A DNA stretch of 64,000 nucleotides from Chrysemys picta bellii. Lineage: Eukaryota; Chordata; Testudines; Emydidae. Numbering within the stretch: the stretch's first letter is position 1; each line of letters starts with the position of its first letter. Positions 12,606 to 24,361 of the stretch are shown one piece after another. The notes beneath the pieces were generated by a model, which had not been told where the DNA came from, made no database searches, and was given only the letters and a program-made list of their open reading frames with translations. The position numbers were made by a program, and so were the translations under genes. Location of the stretch: assembly GCF_011386835.1 (NCBI RefSeq), contig NC_088800.1, positions 3,224,001-3,288,000 of the forward strand, in the 5' to 3' direction.

Positions 12606-13755
12606 ACCTCTTTGAGGCTGGCTCACAGCCAGTCTGGCTCAGTAATGAAAAAGATCTGTTGCCATCTGCTGCATGCTTGATGGCTTAGGTGAGACAAGCA
12701 TGGTGGTTCTCAGCCCAATTCCCCCTGGACAGTCTCCTTGTCATAAAAACAATGGCAACTGGCACTAATTGGCACGCTGGTTGGCAGTCTCAGCAGAAAG
12801 AAAAAAGCCAACATATTACTACTTACCACAAAGCTGCAGGGTGAAGCCGAGTTTCCTGTGAGATGGGAAAACAAACGCCTTTTAAAATAAAAACAGATAA
12901 ACTGACACACTTGTGCCTCTTCTCAGTTATAAATCACAACAGTGTACGAACTAATGGCTCTGGCAATGGGAGTTCAAAGGAAAGAAGTAACCCAATTATA
13001 AAGTTTGTTAGATTTATTGTCAGCTAATAACAGCATTCTCAAAGCTGCTATGAGGAAGATCAATAGGTTTCACATGCCTTACGTATTTTTTCCACCCAGC
13101 ATCTATTCTAGGCCGAACGTATTGCGTTATAGTTCTTTTCCCAGCACACAGAGCGAGGACATCTACAAGCAAAGCTTTGCAATGTTGTGATTAGCATAAT
13201 GAGGGCAGGTGAATATACTGAACTTCCTTTTGGGGTTTTATTGGAGCAGAGAGTGAGAAGGAAAAGGTGTCAAGAGCTGCTGGCAAGTTTTGCAAATATT
13301 AAGGTAATGAAACAACTAGGAGACGTTGAATTATTAAATGTTCATCTTCTGCATTTCTGATATTTTATTCTTTTTATTTAATGTGTAAGTAAAATAGAGA
13401 GGGGTTTTTTATTCCCATCAAAGCAATGGTCCAAATTTATCCCTGGTGTAACTGCATTGACAGGGATGAAATTTACCTTGGTGGAGTTAATATGGGCCAG
13501 TTTGCCTCAGTTCTCATAATTCCCAGAATGCAAAATAGGACAAGCTTGATTTTTAGACATTAAAGGGCTGCACTGTCCATTCCCAGCTTCCTCCACAATC
13601 CTTCAAGATGCTGCGTGCCTCCTGCAAGGTGCAAGGTGCTGTTGAACACCCTCAACTCCCAGCATACTCATCATCTTCCAGAATCGGGCCCATTATCACT
13701 TGGGGCCAGATTATCGCCTGGGTGACGCACCTGTGGAAGGGAATAAGAGAAATAC
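12606..13755. other. Unassigned sequence
   Basis: No gene recognised. 13425-13510 contains a diverged foldback-like motif ('ggtccaaatttatccctggt' ... 'gatgaaatttaccttggt') of the type seen at 37668-37775. Confidence 0.4.
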
Positions 13756-13885
13756 CAGCAATGCCTAGCTTTTATATAGCACTTCATCAGGTGATGTCAA
13801 AACATTGCACAAGGGGGGCCCGTGTCATTATCCCCACTTCACAGATGGGGAAACGGAGGCACAGAGCAGCAGTAAAGAGTGGCTT
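13756..13885 (-). repeat. CORE-SINE (MIR-type) fragment, reverse orientation
   Basis: It contains 'cattatccccacttcacaga' and then 'tggggaaacggaggcacaga', the reverse complement of the conserved MIR/CORE-SINE segment (TCTGTGCCTC.GTTTCC.CATCTG). The tail side is at the left (13765-13810). Confidence 0.75.
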
Positions 13886-13930
13886 TTGCCTGGGACGTGA
13901 TTCTGATGAGGAGATGGTATGGTTCTATTT

Positions 13931-14000
13931 GACATGTGTGTGTCTGTGTGTGTGTGAGAGAGAGTGAGTGAGTGTGAGAAAGAGTGTGTGAGAACAGCCA
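13931..14000 (+). repeat. (TG)n/(AG)n microsatellite
   Basis: TG repeats interrupted by a C, then GAGAGAGAGTGAGTGAGTG and GTGTGTGAG. It is an impure dinucleotide/tetranucleotide tract of about 65 bp. Confidence 0.9.
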
Positions 14001-15120
14001 CTGTTTTCTATTGTATTTTGCGCATGCAGAAAAAGCCTCTGCCCATGGGCCCATTTTATACATCAGAAATAAAATAAACACCAAAGCTGCATAGAGCGAA
14101 GGCCTTTGGGAGAAGGTCTTTCCCCACAGATAAGGGGCCTCCTAAAAACCTCCCCAAAGCCTTTCAAGACAGTTTCTAAAAATTAGGATGGCCAGCCTTA
14201 AGCATTTAAAAACCATCAGACCCCAGATCATGAGGGTCACTTAAATAGCTTTATTTTTATATATAATATTGGGAGGGTTATATTTGCTTCCTAGAATTTG
14301 AGCCTTTAGGGATCGTGTCCAAGATTTTCTCTGCAACTATGAGGGTGAGAAACTTACTTTTGTTTTTACATGAAACCTTAGCCTCTCCTGGATTCACATG
14401 ACTCCAGGAGCAGGGGCTGCAAGAAACACCGAATATCACAATAAAGTCATGAGAGGTAGCAACACTGGGAAGGAGGGGTGTTTTTTGAGACTAAAACATT
14501 ATTTTTCAGTAGTTCTTTAAGAAGGTTTTGTGGCTTTTCTGTGTTTGTATTTGCCGCCCAACCCTCTGAGCGAGTCACTGCCAGCCTCAGTCAAACCCCT
14601 GCGGAAATGGCAGTCAAAAGCGCCCATGTAACTGGGTCTGTCGACACTTCCAGCCGGCTTGCTCTAGTCTCATCGAGCGAGCACGCTGAACAGAGCGAGA
14701 GCTAGCCGTGCAAGTGGTGGGATGGGGTAGCTGCCCCCATCTTTGACAGGCACACACTCGGCACGCCTGGCCCCTTGGGCTGCCATGGCCACACTGTTTT
14801 AGAGCTACCGCAGGTACATCTCGTTGAGCTGGGAAACCCCACCCGTAGGTCAAAGTGCAGACATTACCCTGTGATCTGTGTGGGTGAGGCAGATACTTCA
14901 AAGCCCAGAAAATCCTTTAATTCAGCTTGAGGCCTGTGAAGCCAATTCAGCAGAGAAGCATGAGCTACCGGATTCCTTGGCCCTCGACACCCTATTATCT
15001 ATAGGCAAAGGTGGCATTGATGACATCAAAGGCATAGTGGTCAGGAGTGGGGTAACGCTGCCAGAGGTTATGTGCAGGAAACTGGGCTGCTCAGAGCTAC
15101 TCACAATACGAGGCCATACC
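14001..15120. other. Unassigned sequence
   Basis: No gene recognised. Frames at 14478-14705, 14614-14901 and 14878-15123 overlap on opposite strands and have no domain that I know. Confidence 0.45.
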
Positions 15121-15345
15121 TAGAAGAAGGATGGTTACTTACTTCACAGTAACTGTGGTTCATTGAGACGTTTTATCCAGGTGGATCCCACTGCCCGGCA
15201 CACATGCGTCCCAGGTGTGAGTGCCAAAAGGGGGAGCCACATGGACAAACACTCAGTGGAGAAACTGATCTTTCATCGACACTGAACTGGGACGTAGGAA
15301 TGTGATAGGAGCGCCCGGTAATTCTCCCCGGGCACGACTCGCATC
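15121..15345. repeat. Possible dispersed repeat ('gttacttac...cagtaactgtggttc' type)
   Basis: The start ('ggatggttacttacttcaca', 'gtaactgtggttcattgaga', then 'tccaggtggatcccact') resembles a dispersed turtle/crocodilian repeat that I recognise only by its words. I cannot assign it to a class. Confidence 0.3.
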
Positions 15346-17550
15346 GGCAGATGGTTACATGATAACACTTCGCCTCCACTTTCCCAGGAGAAGCTAAATA
15401 ATTCTGAGATGCTTCTCAACTGGCAGGAGGGTGCCAAGGTTTTTATTTTTGTTTGAAAAGGGAGAGTGCCGGGGTGAACTTGAACGGCTGCCACTGAGCC
15501 TTGGGTTGGCAGCTGTCCTGCAAAGGTTCTCGTCAACCCCCTTCTTCTGGGCCTGAGGAGGTTACCTGATACTGAGAAGCCGAGTCTTCCCAGGGTCACT
15601 GGCAAGCCCAGCTAAGCAGCTTAATAATGCTGATTTTCTAGGTGACAAGGCTGGCATGGCAGGAAAACAGGGTATTAAATGAATTCGTAAGTGGAAGGGA
15701 TTTATCAGGTTACCACATTTACTGTAACGTTTCAGACTGCTTGCAGCCACATTCCGTGATCTGCTCTGAACCAGCTGAACGTACTGCCTTCCCCCGGGAC
15801 AACAAAGAAGCACGACTTGTTTGAAATGTACACAGTACAGTATAGAAACATCCTCTGCGCATTTCATTTCTTGTCACACTGCAGCAAAAGCCATTCCCCA
15901 TGGTACACGTCCAGATAATTCTTCAGTGTTCCCATCCTGATATGGCTGAAATGTGACCATGTGTTTAACACAAAGAGATCATCTGGATCACAGAGGCTGA
16001 TGGTCTGTTGCCCCTCCAGGTCCTTTATGCTGGTCTGGCAATGTAAAGAGGACGAAATGGCCCCAGGGGAACACTTCCAGCACAGAGGTGTGCTCTAGCT
16101 GGCATACGGCTGGATCAAGGGCTCTGTGCTAGTCCCCTCCCAGCCAAGAGTAGGGAACATGGTGTGAGCTGCACGCAGACAGAGGGAAGGGGCACAGCCA
16201 GAGTGTTAAAGCACACCATCTATTCTCTGCTTTCCATTGCCCATCAGGGACCACGGGAAGAGACGTGCAAGTTACAGCAGCCCTGAGGTGGCTCTGACTT
16301 ACACTTGGGAACTGGGAAAGCGCCCAGCAGGATACAGAATATAGGATGTCCTACAGCCACCATTGCTGCCCGCCCCTGGCATTCCTGTGCCAAGTGCAAG
16401 AGCAGAACAATACAACCCGGGTCATCCCATTTCTATGATAAAGAGACTATGAAGAATTCTAGCTAGATTTTTTTCTGGAAATATGGAATATATCTATTCT
16501 GTCAAATATTCCTCCCAGTGATTCTGGGAGTAAAGTAGCATTTTAGCAATGAGTAGAGGAGGATGGAGCAACGGATGCATCGGAGCTCGATGCATTGCCC
16601 GAGCTGTGAAGAGTCAGCGTGTTTCTGTTTTCCTGTAGCATTAACAACAATATTGTGCATTAAGCACTCCAAAATAGGGGTAATATTCTGAGCTTAATTA
16701 TCATTTAAATATAATAGGAGTCTTATGTTCCCACCAAGTGAACATGTGCCAATCAGCCAGCCGTAAGCACTGCATTTTCTAAACAAATGGTTATTACCTT
16801 TAATACAATGCAGACATGGAGCAAGCTGGACCCAATTTTACGTGAAAATTAATGGCAAATTCTTGTAACCACATTAGGAGCCATCTTAGTTCATTTGAAA
16901 TGAGTTAACATGAAAACAATATGAAAACCATCTTGTGCGCTTGGAATATAAATATTTGTCTATTTCTTTGCCAGAGTAGCAAGAAAGATTACGAGACTGG
17001 CATGTGAGCGTTATATAAACATGCTTGCAAAGGGCTGATGTTTGATGGGTTAAACTTATTTGTCAATTTTTCCATTTTCTTCATCAAAAAGTAATTAAAC
17101 ATTAAGCAGATGTCAGCGTCTAACTGGTTTCAGAGAATGTTTCACAATCGGATTTATGGTGATTGTAAACTTTTTATTTACATGTCGGTAAATAACCAAC
17201 TAAATGCCGGAAGAGACTAGCTGAAGCCTTTATTTCTTTTGATTTTTAAAAATGTCAGAATTAGTGCAAGCCTCTCTTGAAAGCTGGCTGCTTGGCATAG
17301 TATGATTAACATAGGAAACCTCGACGAAACACACTGTGAAACTAGTGAAATGGAGTGGAGAATCAGCTGTGCAATCATTGCTCCCAGTTATGGTGAGATT
17401 ATGTAATTCTGCTCTCAGACCAGTGTAAATCACTGGCAACTCCCCTGAAGGTAAGGGAGTTACACCATTGTACTGAGATCTGAATCACGCCAGGCTGGGG
17501 AAATCTTTCATTCAAATCAGTAAAAATGCTGACCTAGGCACTCATCGCAA
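15346..17550. other. Unassigned; possible conserved noncoding block at 16620-17110
   Basis: No gene recognised. 16620-17110 is AT-rich, complex and without recognisable repeats. It holds ATTAAT/TTAAT words and TATAAATATTTG-like strings. It may be conserved noncoding DNA, but this is inference only. 17380-17520 contains a decayed foldback motif. Confidence 0.35.
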
Positions 17551-17551
17551 A

Positions 17552-17835
17552 CTGTTAATAGTTCCTTTATTTCTATCACGGTAGCACCCAGAGGCCTCAA
17601 CTGAGATCAGCTGGCAGGCTCTGTTGTGCTAGGCACTGTACAAACACATAGTGAGAGATGGTTCCTGTCCTGAGGAGCTCGCCATCTAAATAAGACAGAG
17701 AAATTGTGAGAGGGGAAGGATGCCCAGAGTGGTGACGCAATTCACCCAAAGTCACAGAGCAGGTCAGTGACCAAGCCGAGAATAGAACCGAGGTTCTGAG
17801 ACCCAGGCCTGTAATTTGCCTGCTTGACCACACTA
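17552..17835 (-). repeat. CORE-SINE, near full length, reverse orientation
   Basis: Read on the plus strand from tail to head: 'ctttatttctatcacggtag', 'cacccagaggcctcaactga', 'tgttgtgctaggcactgtac', 'aaacacatagtgagagatgg', 'aaagtcacagagcaggtcag', and finally 'gcctgcttgaccacactag' at the tRNA-like head. This is the same family as 36906-37165 in the opposite orientation. Confidence 0.75.
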
Positions 17836-18100
17836 GTCGTGTCTCTAAAAATGTTGCATTTTCCCCACGTCTATGACATTAAGGGAAACGAGTCTGTTCA
17901 TATTCAGTCTCACTGCTGCTTGGCTGAGTGCAAGTGTAACATCAAACGCGTACTTTCTGAGCGGTCTGGTCTCTAATATGACTGGTCAAAAGTATCGTTT
18001 TAATTTTCACTGAAAATTTCCGAAGAAATGAAAATGTTTGTTTCATTGGAAGTGGTTGGTGTGTGTTTGTTTTCTCACCTTTTCTCCCTTTTCATACATT

Positions 18101-19035
18101 CATAGATTCCAAAGCCAGAAGGGAACACTGCGACCATCTAGTCCAGGCGGTTTCAAACTTCATTGCACCATGACCTCCTTCTGACAACAAAAATTACTAC
18201 ACGACCCCAGGATGGGGGACCGAATCCTGAGCCCACCCAAACCCTGCTGACCCAGATGGGGGTGAGGGGGGCAAAGCCCAAGGGCTTCAGCCTCAGGTAG
18301 GGGTCCTGTAACCTGAGCAGAAGCCCTCAGGCTAAAGCCCCAGGCCCCAGCAAGTCTAATACCAGCCCTGGCGACCCCCACTTTGGGGTTCTAACCCTCA
18401 ATTTGAGAACCACTGATCTAGTCTGACCTCCTGTAGGATATAAACAGAGAAAGTCTCCAAAACAATTCCTAGAGCAGATCTATTAGAAAAAACATCCGAT
18501 CGTGATTTACAAATAATCAGGGATGGAAAATCCACCACGACTCTTGGTAAATTGTTCCAATGGTTAACCCTTCTCACTGTTAAAAATGTGCCCCTTATTT
18601 CCAGCCTGAGTTTGTCTCGCTTCAGCTTCCAGCCATTGGATTGAGTTAGACATTTCTCTGATAGATTGAAGAGCCCATTATTAAATATTTATTCCTGATA
18701 TAGGTATTGTACACTGTAATCAAGTCATGCCTGAACCTTCTCTTTGTTAAGCTAAATAGACTGAGCTCTTTGAGGCTATCACTAGAAGGCAGGTTTTCTA
18801 TTCCTTTAATCATTCTTGTGGCTCTCGTATGAACCCTCTTATCAACACCCTTCTTGAATTGTGGATACCAAACTGGACACAGTATTCCACCAGTGCCAAA
18901 TACCGAGGTAAAATATCCTCGATTCCAACTCGAGATGCCTCTGTTTATGCATCCCAGGATCGCATTAACTCTTTTGGCTACAGAATCACCTGTTGATTAT
19001 CCACCACAACACCCAAAGCTTTTTCAGAGTCACTG
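18101..19035 (-). mobile_element. CR1 LINE 3' region, split by a hAT insertion
   Basis: The left piece, 18101-18143, is the reversed CR1 3' end ('attcatagattccaaagcca'). After the inserted element (18144-18415), the CR1 resumes at 18416 with the duplicated 'atctagtc' and runs on through 'cctagagcagatctattaga', 'cttcagcttccagccattgg', 'taagctaaatagactgagct' and 'gtggataccaaactggacac' to about 19035. ORF2 C-terminal words are present but frames are broken. The interruption shows that the CR1 is older than the hAT. Confidence 0.85.
18144..18415. mobile_element. Non-autonomous hAT-type DNA transposon with 8-bp TSD
   Basis: This 272-bp insertion starts with 'caggcggtttcaaactt' and ends with 'aatttgagaaccactg'. 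The ends are imperfect inverted repeats of the CAGTGGTTCTCAAA (Charlie-like hAT) type. It is flanked by an exact 8-bp duplication ATCTAGTC (18136-18143 and 18416-18423), the length typical of hAT elements. Removing it restores a continuous CR1. No transposase is present. The element at 23471-23845 is a second copy in reverse orientation. Confidence 0.9.
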
Positions 19036-19139
19036 TAAGCGTGGCCGACATTCTTTGTTCCGAGATGCATGTGCTTATGTATTAAAACACATATTGTTTG
19101 CTTGTGCCCAACTTACCAAGCGATCCAGATTGCTCTGAA

Positions 19140-19395
19140 TCAGTGAATGGGATTTTTTCCTATTTTCATTCCCTTTTTTTCCGCACTGAAAAAGAAGGGG
19201 GAAGTAAAAACCAAGTGAAAGAAAGGGGGGGAAATCAAAATCAAGACCGATTTTCTAAATGAAAATTTCCCAAAGCTTTGTCAAAAAATTGGGGTTGTTT
19301 TTTTTTACCCTAAATGCATTTTTTTACCACAAAGAATTTAGTTTTGATGGGAAAGTCATTTTTCATTGAAAAACCTTTTTATCCAGCTCTACTTG
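19140..19395. repeat. A/T-run dispersed repeat
   Basis: Runs of T, A and G alternate with GAAAATTT-type words ('aaatgaaaatttcccaaagc', 'gggaaagtcatttttcattg'), ending in 'tatccagctcta'. This is the same general type as 12396-12605 and 54640-55040. It may be a decayed foldback DNA element. Confidence 0.4.
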
Positions 19396-21340
19396 CTAAC
19401 CTTGCAGGCCAAATCTGAGACAGGCTGGATGGAAAAGTTTTTTCTGCTGTTGCCCCGGCACTATCAGTTAATACAGGACTTCCGAACGGTCAGCCTGACA
19501 CTTTTGCAAGTTCTACATTTTACGTGGGAGAGGGGGTGTTTTTAAAAATCCCTCCAATTATTCAGACCCCATTCACACTGAAAATGTTGCATTTAAAAAT
19601 CAGGAAGGCAGACTAATTTATGTCATCGGGTGTTTGAGCTAGACACATATAATTCCTTGCATGTCATCTGAGCAGCTGTCATATGGCTCTAACCGCTTCA
19701 ACTTATTACCTGCTGCCACTCGCTTTTACCCACCACTGTGAAAGTGCTTTTAAACACCCCTGAAATCCAATGTGTTTTGTTAATGTTATGTCAGGGCTAC
19801 AATGGGTCACGTTCTGGGACAAAGCTGCAGCAATGCTTTGGAGAGGTTTATTGGGAAGGCTGTCATCAGCCTGAGGGGAGAGCACAGGAGACATCTGAAA
19901 GAAAAAGGTCAGTTTTTATCTTTATCCTAATAGCGGTAATTGGACTTAGGCATGTAAATCCTTGTGTCTCGAGATGTGAACATGGCCCTTCGAGAAAAGC
20001 AAACAGGAAACAGGCGAGGTTTACCATTGTCTCTGCAGATACAGTGACTCAGGTAATTGACAAACCCCAGTGTCTGCCTGTTGGCCCTCAGGAGCTTAAC
20101 TCTGGCTTTTGGTTCCCTTTCTAACATCTCCTTTTAAGATTTTTGGCCCCTGATCCAAAGCGGGTAGGCCCTCATCCCTGACCAGAGCTCCATCAAGTCT
20201 GTGCAGGACGGTGTAGGGAGCCATGCATGCAGATCTGATTGCGGGGTCAAGGCCAGAGCGTTCCATGAAGATAGCAGGCTGTGCATCACACACGGACGTT
20301 AACCAGACAGACAGCACTCAAGGATCTGTAAACACTGACTTCTGACCCTTGAGACTGGAATGAAATACTAAGATAGCCAAAAATAAAAAATACCCATCAT
20401 TCTCTAATTTAAATGTTGGAGGGGGGGAGATGAGAAAGCTGCAGGTTAGATATCCCCCACCCCACCCCACCCCAGGAGTGCAGGATCAAGCCCCTTATCT
20501 CTCCAAGAGGCAAAGAACCCTTTCTGGAAGAAGATACCACCATAATTACCTGTGGTATGTTTGTGGTTTTTATTCTCTGAGCAATAAATGATCATCTTGG
20601 AACTATTGGCTTCTCTCAGAGTCTTTCCAGGGGATTTTTTTCTAAGTCATGCAGAACGGTCATGGTTAGCGCGGTCTCTTTACCACTGTTGTGACCTGCA
20701 GCCCCTTTGGGCAGCATGGAGTTCTTGGATTCTTAGAATGATTTTGTTAGATATAACTGGCAAAGTAGTTTGTAGTTGGGATTAGCTATACTGGGGGATG
20801 CTAATACATCTGTCTCTGTTGATTATTTTTCTGTTTGTCTTGAGAAAAGCCATAGTGACTTGCTTGTTTTTCTTGGACTGACAAGGGTCTGAAATGTAGG
20901 GGGTTTATTTTCCAGAAAATGACAATGGGTTTATGACCAATTAAACATTCTTAGAAAATGCTGACTCTGAAGTATCCTTCATGCTAGTATCTGAAAACTC
21001 GCACTGACTTCCTGCTTATAAGAGTGCATGTAAAGGATCGCTCCTTGCTGGACTCGAAATCAACAACCTGGATTACAATCCTGGCAGCGGCATGACTCAA
21101 GCTAGGACTACATCCATTAGCCAAGAGTACTAACAACATCTCTATCCTCTTCCCAGGTCTTCACCCATAGACAGGGACTTGTTCCTAGGTGACTTGGGCT
21201 GATATCCCGATTGTTAGAGGGTGCGGGAATCCAAGCCTTCAGACCCAGTCACAGCCTGCCCTCGGTGCGAACGGAGAAGCTGTCGGTGCCCATGAACGGC
21301 CTCCTTCACCTAGCACGGCTTTGGGCCTGACAAAATGCAA
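19396..21340. other. Unassigned sequence
   Basis: No gene or repeat recognised. A (CCCCA)n tract lies at about 20456-20475. A 128-codon frame at 19738-20124 has no recognisable domain. Confidence 0.45.
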
Positions 21341-21535
21341 TGTGGCCTAGTGGATAAAGCACCAGGCTACGACTCAGGAGACTTAGGGTCTATTGCCAGC
21401 TCTGCTGCTGGCTGACCTTGGGCAAGTCATTTCCCCTCTCTCTGCCTCAGTTTCCCCATCTGTAAGATGGAAATAATGATACCAACCTCCTTGGTAAAGC
21501 ACTTTGAGAACCATTGATGAAAAGCACTAGATACT
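21341..21535 (+). repeat. CORE-SINE (MIR-type), forward orientation
   Basis: A tRNA-like head 'gcctagtggataaagcacca' is followed by 'gggtctattgccagctctg', the conserved core 'ctgaccttgggcaagtcatt' and 'tgcctcagtttccccatctg', and the tail 'aaagcactttgagaacca'. It is one of the best preserved MIR-type copies here, though the 3' end is truncated. Confidence 0.85.
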
Positions 21536-23335
21536 GGGGTCAGTGGTAGCAGCCTCACTTTAACCAAGCCCTCCCCTCTTGCTAACAGGCAAAACATGAT
21601 GTCTCACAAGGCAAGTGTCATGCAGACTCCTTTCAGATCACCCCGGTTTGAAGCCTGTGAACCAGCTTTATATGATGAGCCTTCCAAGGAACCTGAGAGC
21701 TAATGCACATTTCTCAGAATTGCCATAGCAACAGATTGACAGGTCATATCTTCCCAGGAAACCCTGCAGAAACTTTTTAAAAGATCTCTTCAAAGAAGGA
21801 ACAGCAGAAGAATCACCAGTGACTAAGCTGGTGCAGAATTCACGCCAACATAGTGGCTAATTAAGGATTAATACAGCATCTTTCTAGTACCCACTGGCTA
21901 GAGATAAGCGAAAGGAGCAGGAATCCCAATGATTTCCTTTTAGAGATGAAAACCAAGCAGCAAAATGATGCAGGCGATGGCACACAGTGGCCCAGTAAAG
22001 TTTTATCCGAGGTGTTTCTGATTGCGTTATTCATACACTGCCAGACAGCTAAGAAAGAAGCATAAGCTACAGCATGGTATCTCCACAGCCCAGCTGGACA
22101 TAGGTCAATTGCAGGGTTGCATAATAGAAGCAAAGCAGAAGTAATAGAAGACAATGCTTGTTGAACAAACTTCTCCCCATAGGTTGGCACTGGTCACCTG
22201 TCACCTGATTCTGTTATTTAGCCTATACACAAGATGACAAGTCAATTCACTTCCATAACTTCTTCATGAGAACTAAGAGGCTGGTCATGTCCCAACCAGT
22301 GAAGGAAGCCAATTACTATATTCCTCTTCCCAGGTGCCTCTCGCCTGATCAGAGGCTGAGCCCTAAAGGCTCTGAGCTTTATCCTCAGTTGGTGTGAATC
22401 AGCATAGTTCCTTTGATTTCAATGAGGCCAGTTTACAACAGCTGAGAATCCGTCCCTCTCTGTTCAGAGAACCTTTCACTCTTTAGACACATGATATGGG
22501 CAATTGGGGGGGGGGGGGAAATGTCCTCTGCACAGCTGGTGGTGAGGGGTTTCTAGCCTCAGAACCCTGCAGGGTTCGAAGGAAAGCTCCATTCAACACA
22601 CCATCCCCTTCAGGGCCTACAGAAACGATCTTCACTTTTCATCTCTCTCCACTGAGCGCTGTTACTTTCAAAGGGAACATGGCACCCAGTTGTGTCAGGT
22701 CCCGAGAGAGCTACAAAGCCTTGGCTGCCGTTTGAGTTCACTTCTCTGAGGAGCAAGGCCATGCTGCTCTTTTCGATCTATAAAAGCTTAATTTTCAGTT
22801 GGAAAGGCACATGTTCGGATAGGGGGTTTTCAGTCAAAGTGAAGCTTATAAAAGTTGCAGAGCATCTGTGGGGGCTCTCGGCAGCCATCTTGGACTTCGG
22901 CAAGCCAGTCCAGGCAGGTGTCTGAAGCAGTGCATTTTGGGTTGGAGGAAATGCTCGTGTGAAGCATTTCCTTTAAGCGTTTAAAAGGCTCCAGCTTTGC
23001 AAAGCAACAAATCCGAAATGGGCACTCACGGCACCATGAGACGCCGTGGCTCCCGAGCTGCGAGATGCCACGCTAGACTCTGTGACGGGACAGCTCCGTG
23101 CACATGTGAAATTTGGCTTACATCCGCAAAGCCTGCTCTCTCTTTCCACTCTACTAGGATTTCTCTCACCCCGTTTTAGGCTTCCCCCTCTCCCATCCCC
23201 GCAGCAGCAGGAATTTCACTCCTCTCTGCTGACAGCTCCTGCTCATGGCTTGTTGTGCCCTGTACACCTGTACACCTGTGTTGCCATGGCCTGCCCTGCC
23301 AACATTATTTCTTGAACTCACTATGCACGCGGCAT
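21536..23335. other. Unassigned sequence
   Basis: No gene recognised. A G-run lies at about 22506-22518. 22370-22460 has a decayed foldback-like motif ('cagttggtgtgaatcagcat'). Confidence 0.45.
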
Positions 23336-23339
23336 GCTC

Positions 23340-23470
23340 AGGGAAAAGGTGGAGGCAGAGCGGAGGTGAGCTGGGGCAGGGAGCTGCCAGTGGGTGCAAA
23401 GCACCCACCAATTTTTCCCCGTGGGTGCTCCAGCCCTGGAGCACCCATGGAGTCGGCGCTTATGCCGAGC
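23340..23470. repeat. GC-rich dispersed element fragment with a hairpin
   Basis: This contains 'gggtgcaaagcaccc' and 'gggtgctccagccctggagc' followed by 'acccatggagtcggcgctta'. Both hairpins are self-complementary. The words resemble the right part of the GC-rich element at 26127-26569 ('gtggagcaccccc...'), so it may be a relative. Ends are not defined. Confidence 0.4.
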
Positions 23471-23845
23471 CCCATGGCCTGGGTCCGAAGCCAAAGCCAG
23501 AGGACTTCAGCTTTGCGCCCGCCCGGAACAGTGGGGCTCGGGCAGGCTCACGCTTCGTTCCCCCCTCCTGGGGTTGTGTAGTAATTTTTGTTGTCAGAAG
23601 GGGGATGTGGTGCAGTGAAGTTAAGCGGGGAGGAATAGCTCAGGGGTTTGAGCATTGGCCTGCTAAACCCAGGGTTGTGAGCTCAATCCTTGAGGGGGCC
23701 ACTTAGGGATCTGGGGCAAAAATCAGTACTTGGTCCTGCTAGTGAAGGCAGGGGGCTGAACTCCATGACCTTTCAGGGTCCCTTCCAGCTCTATGAGATA
23801 GGGATATCTCCATCTCCACTATTATATTAAGTTTGAGAACCCCTG
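23471..23845 (-). mobile_element. hAT-type non-autonomous element, interrupted by a SINE
   Basis: This is the reverse copy of the element at 18144-18415. It shares 'aatttttgttgtcagaaggg' and ends at 23845 with 'gtttgagaacccctg', the reverse complement of the CAGGGGTTCTCAAAC terminus. A Cry-SINE sits inside, 14-17 bp from that end. The distal end is not clear, so the copy is probably truncated near 23471, where another GC-rich element abuts. Confidence 0.75.
23623..23828 (+). mobile_element. Cry-SINE (tRNA-derived, CR1-like tail)
   Basis: The head has an exact Pol III A-box, TAGCTCAGGGG (23636-23646, consensus TRGYNNARNNG), and a degenerate B-box 'gagctcaatcc' (23679-23689). The tRNA-unrelated body runs 'gggggccacttagggatctg', and the tail 'tttcagggtcccttccagct' resembles the CR1 3' end, which would let CR1 reverse transcriptase copy it. 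A 5-bp duplication AAGTT flanks it (23618-23622 and 23829-23833). It inserted into a hAT element, so it is younger than that hAT. Confidence 0.9.
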
Positions 23846-24361
23846 GACTAGACTTACTGTATTGGTACACGGTAACACAAACACAAGACAACAGCATTTA
23901 ACCAAAAGGGCCCATCGACGCTGGCCTGAAAATCCGCTAGTTCCATAGTCTGTATTCAGTCATCAACATGTTCCTGCTTAATTAGAAAGCCTGACACTTG
24001 TCTCCTAAAATTGAACTCTGAACCCAGAGGGAGCAACTGGGATGGCCATAATTTCCAACTGTCATTGTCCTGATTTTCAGCTAAAGAACTAGGGGCTCTG
24101 CCTCTCACACATCAATTTCTCCTCTTTAACGAGGGACTGGTGATCTGTGGTAGAGGCGAATCTCGAAAAGGGCGTATGACAGACATAGGTCTGTTCTGTA
24201 ATAATTTATTAACACTATGTGGCCTGGTTGTTGGGATGTGTACTGTATTTAATATGTTGGTTTAGTTTAATAGCAAGCTACTGGAAAAATAACCAGGAAA
24301 CAAAAAACAATAGCTGGAGATAAGCTCACTCCTGGCAAACACTTCAGGTTGATTAAGAGAC
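23846..24361. other. Unassigned sequence
   Basis: No gene or repeat recognised. Confidence 0.45.

Noticed and set aside
23623..23700. tRNA-Lys gene
   Set aside because: The A-box is good, but the cloverleaf fails and the body and tail are those of a SINE.
23245..23706. 153-codon protein gene
   Set aside because: The frame runs through a GC-rich repeat, a hAT element and the head of a SINE.
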